Assembly (NCBI GenBank): GCA_038212445.1
Contig: JBBQUM010000005.1
Coordinates: 1-64,000 of the forward strand
Origin: TMP-7 sp038212445
Lineage (GTDB): Bacteria > Acidobacteriota > Terriglobia > Bryobacterales > Bryobacteraceae
DNA length: 64,000 bases
Direction: 5' to 3'
Shown: positions 24,732-31,672 of the stretch, piece by piece
Layout of the letters: every line of letters starts with the position of its first letter
Numbering within the stretch: the first letter of the stretch is position 1
The notes under the pieces: model-generated
Databases searched by the model: none
Told to the model about the DNA's origin: nothing
What the model saw: only the letters and a program-made list of their open reading frames with translations
Position numbers and translations under genes: made by a program

Positions 24732-25668
24732 TCTTGGCCGCCAGTGCGCGGTCGTAGACGAGCCGCGCCGCCGCCACATCCTCGACGGCGAGCCCGAGCG
24801 ACTTGAACACGGTGATCTCGCTGTCGGACCGCCGCCCTTCGAGGGTGCCGTCGATCACCTCGCCCAGTTCGCCAACGATGTGGTCCTGGAATCCTCCCAG
24901 GATAATGTCGCCCGACTCCTGCACTGCTGCCTGCCGTGAGTCGAGGAACAGCCGCGACTGCGCGATCAACTGAGGATCCAGTTCGCGCTGATTCGGGCGG
25001 CAGGCGCCCACTGAAATCACATGGGCGCCCTGTGCGACCCAAGACACATCAAGGGCCGGAGTGGTAGAAGAGGTAGCCATGACGACAACATCCATGCCAC
25101 GGACCGCTTCAGCGGCTGTGACGCACGCTTTCGCGCCAGATTCGGCGGCGAACTTCTGGAGGCGCTCCCGATTGGGACTCCAGGCTCGCACTTCCTTAAG
25201 ATCGAGGACGTGCCGCATGGCTTCGACGTGACTGCGCGCCTGCACTCCTGAACCGAGGATGCCGAGGGTGGCAGCGCCTGGCCTCGCCAGCAGCTTTGCC
25301 GACACGGCCGATACTGCGGCGGTGCGGACTTCGGTGATATACCGGCCATCCATAATCGCGAGCAGGGCTCCGGTCTCGGGGTCGAAGAGCAGGATGGTCG
25401 CCATGTGGCTCGGCAGTCCGTACTGCGCGTTGTGATGAAACACGGTGACGAGTTTGGCGCCCAGCGAGTTTTCGTCTCGAAGGTGGGCGGGCATGACGCC
25501 GAGGAAACCGCGTCCGGGCGAGACATCCACTACGGCTCGAACCGGCTGGTCCACTCGTCCGCGCGAGAACGCCGCTAGCGCGCGTTCCATCCTGTCGATC
25601 AAGGCCGGCATATCGAGCAGGGGCCGGACGTCGGCCTCGCTAAGTTGCATGGTCATCGGAACTCTCAT
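24721..25668 (-). CDS. Ornithine cyclodeaminase/mu-crystallin family dehydrogenase
   Basis: The family comprises NAD(P)-dependent enzymes acting on L-amino or imino acids (ornithine cyclodeaminase, alanine dehydrogenase, ketimine reductase). Visible are an N-terminal substrate domain with PVRAVVDVSPG and GAKLVTVFHHN, and a Rossmann fold with the dinucleotide loop LGILGSGVQARSH. The C-terminus keeps DSRQAAVQESGDI, typical of the group. ATG 25668 was chosen because the longer start (25698) would overlap the divergent gene's start. The exact substrate cannot be inferred. It is divergent from a PLP-dependent racemase/aldolase-fold gene, possibly in the same amino-acid pathway. Confidence 0.85.
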   Translation of the reverse strand: MRVPMTMQLSEADVRPLLDMPALIDRMERALAAFSRGRVDQPVRAVVDVSPGRGFLGVMPAHLRDENSLGAKLVTVFHHNAQYGLPSHMATILLFDPETGALLAIMDGRYITEVRTAAVSAVSAKLLARPGAATLGILGSGVQARSHVEAMRHVLDLKEVRAWSPNRERLQKFAAESGAKACVTAAEAVRGMDVVVMATSSTTPALDVSWVAQGAHVISVGACRPNQRELDPQLIAQSRLFLDSRQAAVQESGDIILGGFQDHIVGELGEVIDGTLEGRRSDSEITVFKSLGLAVEDVAAARLVYDRALAAKTTS

Positions 25669-25696
25669 CCTATCCGATCTGGCACAATGAAAACTC

Positions 25697-26824
25697 ATGG
25701 AAATCGCGCTGGCACCGTACCGGATTGAAGGACTTCAGGACGCTCTCACACCGGCACTGGTGATATATCCCGAGGCGGTCCAGGAGAACATCAGCGCCAT
25801 GTTGCGGCTGTGCGGCGGCGACGCCAATCGCTGGCGTCCGCACGTGAAGACATCGAAGCTCGGCTTTGTGATGGGCATGATGGCGGAGCGCGGAGTGGTG
25901 AATGTGAAGTGCTCGACGACGCTCGAATTATCGACGGCGTGCGCGGCGGGTGGGAAAGACGTGCTGGTGGCGTATGCGATGGTGGGCGCCAACGCGCGGC
26001 GCGTCCGCGAGATCGCCGCGAGCTATCCGAAAGTGCGAGTGTCGATTCTGGTGGAGAATGCGGCGCAAGCGGCGGCTTGGCGCGGTACCGGCATCGGGAT
26101 CTTCATTGATGTGAACTCGGGCATGAACCGCACCGGCATCAGCGAGGACCGTGTGGATGAGGTGGTGTCACTGGCACGCGCCTGCGGTCCGCAGTTCCGC
26201 GGATTGCATTTCTATGACGGGCACGTCTCGATGCCGGATATGGCGGAGCGCGAACGTGCGGCGCACGCGGGCTACAGTCACCTGCTCGAAATCGTGAGCG
26301 CGGTGGGAGAGGTGGGCGAAGTGATCACCTCGGGTACTCCGGCATTCCCGTGCGGGCTGTCGTTTGAGGGATTCCGCAATTCACGATTCGTGCATCGTGT
26401 CTCGCCAGGCACCATCGTCTACAACGATTTCACCAGCCTGGGCCAGTTGCCCGAGTCCTATGGATTCCGCCCGGCGGCTCTGGTGGTGGCGACAGTGGTG
26501 AGCCATCCGCTTGCAAACGTCGTGACTTGTGACGCAGGACACAAGGCGGTATCGGCCGATGCCGGCGTACCGACTTGCAAGGTTCTGGGCCACGAGGGGC
26601 TGACCTGCTTAAAGCCGAGCGAAGAGCATTTGCCGATTGAAGCGAGCGCCGGCGTGGCTCTGCCGTCGATTGGCGACCAGCTCTATTTGCTGCCGCGGCA
26701 TGTCTGCCCGAGCGTGAATAATTTCGATGAGGCGCTGATCGTCGAGCATGGCCGCGTCACACGCATGGAGCGTGTCACTGCGCGAGGTCATGAAGCGCCG
26801 TTGGTGCTGGCGTCAGCGGTTTAG
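25697..26824 (+). CDS. D-threonine aldolase/D-serine dehydratase-like PLP enzyme
   Basis: The 375-residue protein has an alanine-racemase-type N-terminal barrel with the PLP lysine in RPHVKTSK (Lys51), and a C-terminal D-Ser dehydratase-like domain. The latter shows the zinc-binding His and Cys in LLPRHVCPSVNNFDEA, as in D-threonine aldolase and eukaryote-type D-serine dehydratase. It likely cleaves or deaminates a D-beta-hydroxy amino acid. DVNSGMNRTGI and SGTPAFP are further family blocks. It starts divergently from the ornithine cyclodeaminase-like gene, about 28 bases away. The specific substrate is unknown. Confidence 0.85.
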   Translation: MEIALAPYRIEGLQDALTPALVIYPEAVQENISAMLRLCGGDANRWRPHVKTSKLGFVMGMMAERGVVNVKCSTTLELSTACAAGGKDVLVAYAMVGANARRVREIAASYPKVRVSILVENAAQAAAWRGTGIGIFIDVNSGMNRTGISEDRVDEVVSLARACGPQFRGLHFYDGHVSMPDMAERERAAHAGYSHLLEIVSAVGEVGEVITSGTPAFPCGLSFEGFRNSRFVHRVSPGTIVYNDFTSLGQLPESYGFRPAALVVATVVSHPLANVVTCDAGHKAVSADAGVPTCKVLGHEGLTCLKPSEEHLPIEASAGVALPSIGDQLYLLPRHVCPSVNNFDEALIVEHGRVTRMERVTARGHEAPLVLASAV

Positions 26825-26834
26825 CGGACCGCCA

Positions 26835-27908
26835 TCAAGGGTGGGAGACGTACATCTCGCGTAGATGCTTCACGTCGGCGTCGGTGATGTCGAGTTGCTG
26901 GCGGCGGTAGTTGTCGAAGCCGGCGTAATGGGAATTGATGAAGCGCCAGACCGATTCAAGGTACACGGCCTCGACGCCCACCATTGGTTTAATTGATTCA
27001 ATTGGCGGCAAGGCGGGCAGGTCGTACTGCTTCTTCACGCTGAGGGCGGCGCGTTCTACCACCTCAGGTGCGAGCACGTATTGATTGGTGAGCAGGTAGT
27101 CCTGCATGATGACGCTGCGGGGAACGCCGAGAGTCTGCAGAAGAAACGCCGCGAAGAGTCCCGTGCGATCCTTGCCCGAAGTGCAGTGAAACATCGCCGG
27201 AGTGTCGCCTGCGAGGAGCCGGTGGAACAGGACCTTGTAGCGCGGCGTGGCCCGGGGGACAATGTCCGCGTAGATGCCCATCATCACGCCTCGCACGGCG
27301 GGCGCGGAGGCGCCGTATTTGAAGACCTTGTCGAACTTCCCTCGGTTGAGCGCTTTGCCTTCGGGATCGTCGCCGATGGGCTGCTCAATGACCTCGGGAC
27401 CGTTGGTCCAGCGAGTAGGCTGAGCGGTGCCCTCAGATAACGAGCGCAGGTCGCAAACCAGCTTGACGCCGATGGAGTTCAGATAAGCGAGATCCTTGTC
27501 CGAGACAGCACTCAATTGGCCCGAGCGGTATAGCTTGCCCCACTTGATGGACCCGCCGTCGAACGTTGGATAACCGCCGAGATCGCGAAAATTCTCCTGC
27601 CCTTCGAGCGGTAGGCGTCGTATGGAGACGACACGCTCCGGGCCGGATGGCGGCTTTAGGTGGAAGTACGGGCGGCCCTCGAAATTCGGAAGGTCGAATT
27701 CCACCGGCGAGCGCGCTGCCGTGATGACGGGCGCGTCCTCATCGATGGAATCCGGCGAATGGCTCGCGTAGATTTTGCCTACCGGCTTCGAGAAGCCAAT
27801 GCGGTACTTGCCCGGCGCTTCAAGCTGACAACTGAGGTCGCTGGTAGCGACTCTTCCAAACGAGAGCGCTGCCAGCAGCGCGGCCCAAAGCAGTGTTCTA
27901 CGCGACAT
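26835..27908 (-). CDS. Secreted tyrosine phosphatase family protein
   Basis: The chosen start (ATG 27906-27908) gives a signal peptide MSRRTLLWAALLAALSF; the frame is open further upstream to 27986 within the neighbouring gene. The catalytic P-loop FHCTSGKDRTG holds the nucleophilic Cys and the Arg of the CX5R motif, with RDLGGYPT earlier, both marking the Y_phosphatase3 (LipA/SiwB-like) family. Members dephosphorylate phosphotyrosine, phosphoinositides or related substrates. The N-terminal ~80 residues form an added beta domain. It overlaps the upstream NHL-repeat gene by 11 bases, so the two are probably cotranscribed. Confidence 0.88.
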   Translation of the reverse strand: MSRRTLLWAALLAALSFGRVATSDLSCQLEAPGKYRIGFSKPVGKIYASHSPDSIDEDAPVITAARSPVEFDLPNFEGRPYFHLKPPSGPERVVSIRRLPLEGQENFRDLGGYPTFDGGSIKWGKLYRSGQLSAVSDKDLAYLNSIGVKLVCDLRSLSEGTAQPTRWTNGPEVIEQPIGDDPEGKALNRGKFDKVFKYGASAPAVRGVMMGIYADIVPRATPRYKVLFHRLLAGDTPAMFHCTSGKDRTGLFAAFLLQTLGVPRSVIMQDYLLTNQYVLAPEVVERAALSVKKQYDLPALPPIESIKPMVGVEAVYLESVWRFINSHYAGFDNYRRQQLDITDADVKHLREMYVSHP

Positions 27909-28947
27909 GCCGAAGCTTAGTGACGCGTCCGACTTCCACCCATTCCACGACAAAGATATTCCCCCTGTGATCGAAGCACGCGCCATGCGGACAGACGAAC
28001 TTGCCCGGGGTAAAGGCGTCGCGGGGCTGCGTGCGGAGCTTGCGCTCGGTTCCGGCAGCGCTGTTGTCGCCGAGCTGGGCGACGATCTGGTTGTTGCGAT
28101 CGAGCACGGTCACCTTGGCGCCGAGATCCGGCACGACGACGTCGCCGTTCTTAAACACGCTGAAGTGGCAGGGTTGCGGAGTGCCTTCGACAAAGCCGAT
28201 GTGCTTGCCTTCGAGCGTGAAGCGCTGAAGGCGGTGATTGCCGCGGTCAGCGACTACCAGAACGGGATCCTTGCCGCGGGTGTCGACGATGATGCCGTGG
28301 GGACAATCCAGCTGTCCAGCGTCCTTACCCTTGCCGCCGAACGTCCGGATGAACTCGCCCTTGGAATTGTACTGATTGATGAAGCTCGAGCCGTAGCCGT
28401 CGCCAACGTAAATATCGCCGTTGGGCGCGATGGCGAGATTGGTGGGACTGTACTTCACCGGCTTGCCGTCGGCGCCGGGCTTGTAGGCGTCGGATTTATC
28501 GGGATAGCGGATGGTCCAAACCTCTTCACCGTCGAGCGTAGCCTTTACGACGATGGCGCGCTTGGTGTCGCAGAGATAGAGGAACTCCTGGCTGCCTTCT
28601 TTACGGATGTGGAGGCCGTGGGCGCCGCCCTCGAAGTCCTTGCCCCAGCTCTTGACGAACTTGCCTTTCTCGTCGAACACGACCATGGTGTCGTGCTTTT
28701 CACTCGCCTTGTTTACGGTGTGGTGAACATAGATCCGGCCGTGCGAATCCTCCACCACACCGTGAGTATTGCCGTACTTGATGCCGGCCGGCAGTTCGCC
28801 CCAGTCATGGATCACTTCGTACTTGTGATTGCCTTCACCGGTGATCAGATTTTGCGAGCCGCTTTTGTTGCCGGCGCCCAGAATTGCCGGAGCGCTCAGG
28901 GTGGCGCCGATGTAAGAAAAGAAACCGCGGCGACTGTTTTTCTCCAT
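27898..28947 (-). CDS. NHL-repeat propeller protein with Tat signal
   Basis: The N-terminus (SRRGFFSYIGATLSAPAILGA) carries a twin-arginine motif, so export in folded form is likely. The rest forms NHL-type blades (YSPTNLAIAPNGDIYVGDGYG, DCPHGIIVDTRGKDPVLVVAD, RGNHRLQRFTLEGK, VCPHGACFDHRGNIFVVEW) giving a six-bladed propeller of the peptidylglycine lyase/NHL class. No catalytic assignment is possible. A ribosome site (AGAGG) precedes the ATG. Its 3' end overlaps the phosphatase gene. It diverges from the O-methyltransferase gene (28985), sharing a 37-bp gap. Confidence 0.85.
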   Translation of the reverse strand: MEKNSRRGFFSYIGATLSAPAILGAGNKSGSQNLITGEGNHKYEVIHDWGELPAGIKYGNTHGVVEDSHGRIYVHHTVNKASEKHDTMVVFDEKGKFVKSWGKDFEGGAHGLHIRKEGSQEFLYLCDTKRAIVVKATLDGEEVWTIRYPDKSDAYKPGADGKPVKYSPTNLAIAPNGDIYVGDGYGSSFINQYNSKGEFIRTFGGKGKDAGQLDCPHGIIVDTRGKDPVLVVADRGNHRLQRFTLEGKHIGFVEGTPQPCHFSVFKNGDVVVPDLGAKVTVLDRNNQIVAQLGDNSAAGTERKLRTQPRDAFTPGKFVCPHGACFDHRGNIFVVEWVEVGRVTKLRHVA

Positions 28948-28984
28948 AAAAAAGGGACCTCTTCAGTGTTGTAATCAAGTATAC

Positions 28985-29641
28985 ATGGATGCAATTCAGC
29001 TCTCTCCTGGGATTCGAGACTACATACAGAAGGTGGCCGTGGATGAGCCGGACGTAATGCGCCGGTTGCGGGAAGAGACTGCGGCCGACGCATACGCCAG
29101 CATGCAAATTTCGCCTGACGTCGGCCAGTTGATGCGCTTTCTAGTGCATTCGCTAGGCATCAAGCGCAGTTTGGAGGTTGGCGTTTTCACCGGTTACAGT
29201 TCCCTGAGCGTTGCGCTGGCGATGCCGGATGATGGCCGGATTATCGCCTGCGACGTGAGCGAGCAATGGACTTCGATTGCGCGCCGCTACTGGCAGGAAG
29301 CGGGCGTGGCGCACAAGGTGGACCTCCGCCTCGCTCCGGCGATTCAGACTCTTGACGCGCTGATCGCGGCCAGGCAAGAGGGGCAGTTTGACTTCGCATT
29401 TATCGACGCCGACAAAGCTAACTATTGGAACTACTATGAGCGGGCAATTCGACTGGTGCGTCAGGGCGGCGTGATCGCCATCGACAACGTCCTTTGGGAT
29501 AACAAAGTGATTGACCCGTCGGTGAATGACGAGGACACGGTGGCGATCCGGCAATTCAACGAGAGACTGCACGCCGACGCACGGGTGTTCGTGACGATGC
29601 TGGCCATACGCGATGGTGTGACACTCGCCTGGAAGCGCTGA
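28985..29641 (+). CDS. SAM-dependent O-methyltransferase (class I, COMT-like)
   Basis: The 218-residue cytoplasmic enzyme belongs to the caffeoyl-CoA/catechol O-methyltransferase-like family. SAM-binding motif I is LEVGVFTGYSSLSVALAMP; the metal-binding residues are in FIDADKANYWNYYE and AIDNVLWD; the helical N-terminus QISPDVGQLM is also typical. Substrates are usually phenolic hydroxyls, but small ones vary and cannot be read here. Its stop lies one base ahead of the next gene's start, so the two are likely one operon. Confidence 0.92.
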   Translation: MDAIQLSPGIRDYIQKVAVDEPDVMRRLREETAADAYASMQISPDVGQLMRFLVHSLGIKRSLEVGVFTGYSSLSVALAMPDDGRIIACDVSEQWTSIARRYWQEAGVAHKVDLRLAPAIQTLDALIAARQEGQFDFAFIDADKANYWNYYERAIRLVRQGGVIAIDNVLWDNKVIDPSVNDEDTVAIRQFNERLHADARVFVTMLAIRDGVTLAWKR

Positions 29642-29642
29642 G

Positions 29643-30314
29643 ATGAGCCGCGCCCTACTGTCGGCATTCGGCGGTCTGCTGCTCGGCTTCACTCTGTGGT
29701 TCCTGGTAGGAATGGCGGCGGCTCTTATTCTCGAGCGCATGCCGGGCGGGCAGCGCGAGGGCATGGGCGCGATGACGGGGATGTTCTTCATCGGTCCGTT
29801 TGGCGGAGTGGCCGGGCTGGCGGCGGGGTTCTGGATGGTCTGGCGACTGACAGCGGACGCGTCGCGTACAGGCACGGTGACGATGGGTCTGTTTGGCTTC
29901 CTCGGACTGATCGTGATTACGGCCGCGATCATCATGATGCCGAAGGGCGCTCCGGGGATCGAATATCCCAAGGGGATGCGCGGCGAGGTCCAGGTAGAGG
30001 TGAAGAAGCTACCGCCGGGCGTGGCGGCGCAGAGTGTCGGGTTCGAGATGCGGGCGGGCGGCGAGTTTGACGAGGTGGGGGCCAATTTTAAGGCGGCCAG
30101 AATTGAGGGAGCGGAGTCCGTCGTGCCGGGCGTTTTTCCGATTCACCACTTGAGCGGGTATCGTATTTTTGCGGTGATGGAGGGTGAGAAGCAATTGGAC
30201 GTGCTCTCGATCGACTTGCCGGAGTCGCCAAAAGAACCGACGGAGTGGACGTCGTGGACGCGTATGGACAAGGGCGTGGAGATGCGCTGGCGGGTGGCGG
30301 TGGTGAAGAAGTAA
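29643..30314 (+). CDS. Membrane protein of unknown function
   Basis: Three hydrophobic segments are visible in the first 100 residues (ALLSAFGGLLLGFTLWFLVG, MTGMFFIGPFGGVAGLAAGF, GLFGFLGLIVITAAIIMMP), followed by a soluble C-terminal part with beta-rich sequence (GEVQVEVKKLPPG ... WTRMDKGVEMRWRVAVVKK). No domain was recognised. It directly follows the methyltransferase gene and is followed by a DUF4136 gene, which suggests an envelope role only by position. Confidence 0.7.
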   Translation: MSRALLSAFGGLLLGFTLWFLVGMAAALILERMPGGQREGMGAMTGMFFIGPFGGVAGLAAGFWMVWRLTADASRTGTVTMGLFGFLGLIVITAAIIMMPKGAPGIEYPKGMRGEVQVEVKKLPPGVAAQSVGFEMRAGGEFDEVGANFKAARIEGAESVVPGVFPIHHLSGYRIFAVMEGEKQLDVLSIDLPESPKEPTEWTSWTRMDKGVEMRWRVAVVKK

Positions 30315-30345
30315 CGGCCGCCGGTCTGTGCTAGATTCATCCGTT

Positions 30346-30849
30346 ATGAAGAGATTGGCGCTGGCCGGATTGCTGCCGCTGTTGATGTTCGCGCAGAAGA
30401 TTGAGATCGAGTCTGATCAAGCGGTCGATTTCACCAAATTCAAGACCTTCGCGATTCGTGACGGTCGCCTGAACAGCAAGAATCCTTCTCTCAACAGTGA
30501 ACTGGTACGGAAGCGGATCGATGCGGATATCAAGCGAGCCTTAACGTCGAAAGGGCTAACCTTCGTACCGTCGGGCGTGTCGGACCTCAATATCCGGTAC
30601 ACGCTGGGAGCGGGCCGGAAGATGGAAACCGAGAGCTATCCCGCCGGGTGGCGCGGTTGGGGCACGCGCGTGGTGAAGGTCCCCTACACCGAGGGAACGC
30701 TGGTGATTGATCTGCGGGACCCGAGCACACGTTCGCTGGTGTGGCGTGCGATTGCACGGGAAGAAAAGAAGGATGTGTCGAAGCTGGAAGGCAAGCTGGA
30801 GGATATGGTGAAGAAGTCCTTCGACAAGTATCCTCCGAAGGCGAAGTAG
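30346..30849 (+). CDS. DUF4136 secreted protein
   Basis: From the ATG at 30346 (MKRLALAGLLPLLMFA) the protein has a signal peptide, then the DUF4136 pattern: VDFTKFKTFAI near the start of the mature part, ELVRKRIDADIKRALTSKGL in the middle and GTLVIDLRDPSTRSLVWRAIA before the C-terminus. Members are small envelope proteins, often lipoproteins; this one has no lipobox. Function unknown. It lies 31 bases after the preceding membrane protein and converges on the gene ending at 30855. Confidence 0.85.
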   Translation: MKRLALAGLLPLLMFAQKIEIESDQAVDFTKFKTFAIRDGRLNSKNPSLNSELVRKRIDADIKRALTSKGLTFVPSGVSDLNIRYTLGAGRKMETESYPAGWRGWGTRVVKVPYTEGTLVIDLRDPSTRSLVWRAIAREEKKDVSKLEGKLEDMVKKSFDKYPPKAK

Positions 30850-30854
30850 AGCCG

Positions 30855-31631
30855 CTACTGGCTTTTCAGGTGATCGACTTTCTTGAAATCGGACGGCGGC
30901 GTAAAGCGGAAGAGTGCCGGGTCGAGCGGCGGTTCCACTCTGTGCCAGGCATATTGGACATCGTCGAACCGGGGCAATGTTTCCATACCGGCGGAGCCGC
31001 TACCGGGAGGGAACGCGCCTTCGCTGTGCATGACCAGGGCGCGCTCGGGGTCAATCCACAAAACGTCCGTCCAAGTGGAGGAAGCGGGCTCGCCCTTTGG
31101 TGATCCGATGCGGATTACGGCGCACTTCACTTTCTTTCCGGCGACGTCGAGTTCGCGATAGCCTTCGAATTTCGGGGCCCGCATAGGCCGGCCGGCGATG
31201 GTGGCGAACCGGCCCTTGTAGCGCATTTGGATGATCGCCAGTTGCTTTGCTGCGTCGGTGCTGCCGAAGGGCTGGCCGGCAGCTTGGAAGCGCTCCTCGC
31301 GATACTCATGATCGGACCGCCGGACCGACCAGACGACCGCGCCGTCGCTGATGATCTGGTCGGGCAACCGGCCGCTTCCGCGCACTACTGTGAGGTGGGC
31401 CATGGCGGCGCCGGAGGCAGCAAAGTGGTAGACGCGCATGAATTCCGCCAATGGCACGGAGTTATTGCGGACAGTGACTTCGACGTCGTAGTCGTTCATG
31501 TGCTGGTAGTGGGCGGCCACGCGGGTGAGCAGGGCCATGGCTTCGTCCGCGGCCGGACGTCGCGGTGCGGCATCGAGCAGCACGGCTAAGGTGATCAACC
31601 CGGTTATTACTCCGCGATACCGCTGGGTCAT
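30855..31631 (-). CDS. DUF1571/LolA-like secreted protein
   Basis: The 258-residue protein starts with a signal peptide (VITGLITLAVLLDAAP), then ALLTRVAAHYQHMNDYDVEVTV, typical of outer-membrane lipoprotein-sorting-like (LolA/DUF1571) proteins. These carry a half-barrel that binds lipid or lipid tails. RYKGRFATIAG and VLWIDPERALVMHSEG are further family-like segments. A specific cargo cannot be named. It diverges from the kinase gene across a 41-bp gap holding GGCCGG-CTG-CCGGCC (31650-31664), a perfect 6+3+6 palindrome. Confidence 0.7.
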   Translation of the reverse strand: MTQRYRGVITGLITLAVLLDAAPRRPAADEAMALLTRVAAHYQHMNDYDVEVTVRNNSVPLAEFMRVYHFAASGAAMAHLTVVRGSGRLPDQIISDGAVVWSVRRSDHEYREERFQAAGQPFGSTDAAKQLAIIQMRYKGRFATIAGRPMRAPKFEGYRELDVAGKKVKCAVIRIGSPKGEPASSTWTDVLWIDPERALVMHSEGAFPPGSGSAGMETLPRFDDVQYAWHRVEPPLDPALFRFTPPSDFKKVDHLKSQ

Positions 31632-31672
31632 GCGCTTTTATTGTATGTTGGCCGGCTGCCGGCCTAAAGCAG

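Noticed and set aside
27907..28974. Plus-strand open frame of 355 codons
   Set aside because: It mirrors the NHL-repeat gene, which has a Tat signal, clear repeats and a ribosome site.
29153..30085. Minus-strand open frame of 310 codons
   Set aside because: It spans antisense of two genes (methyltransferase and membrane protein) and shows no domain.
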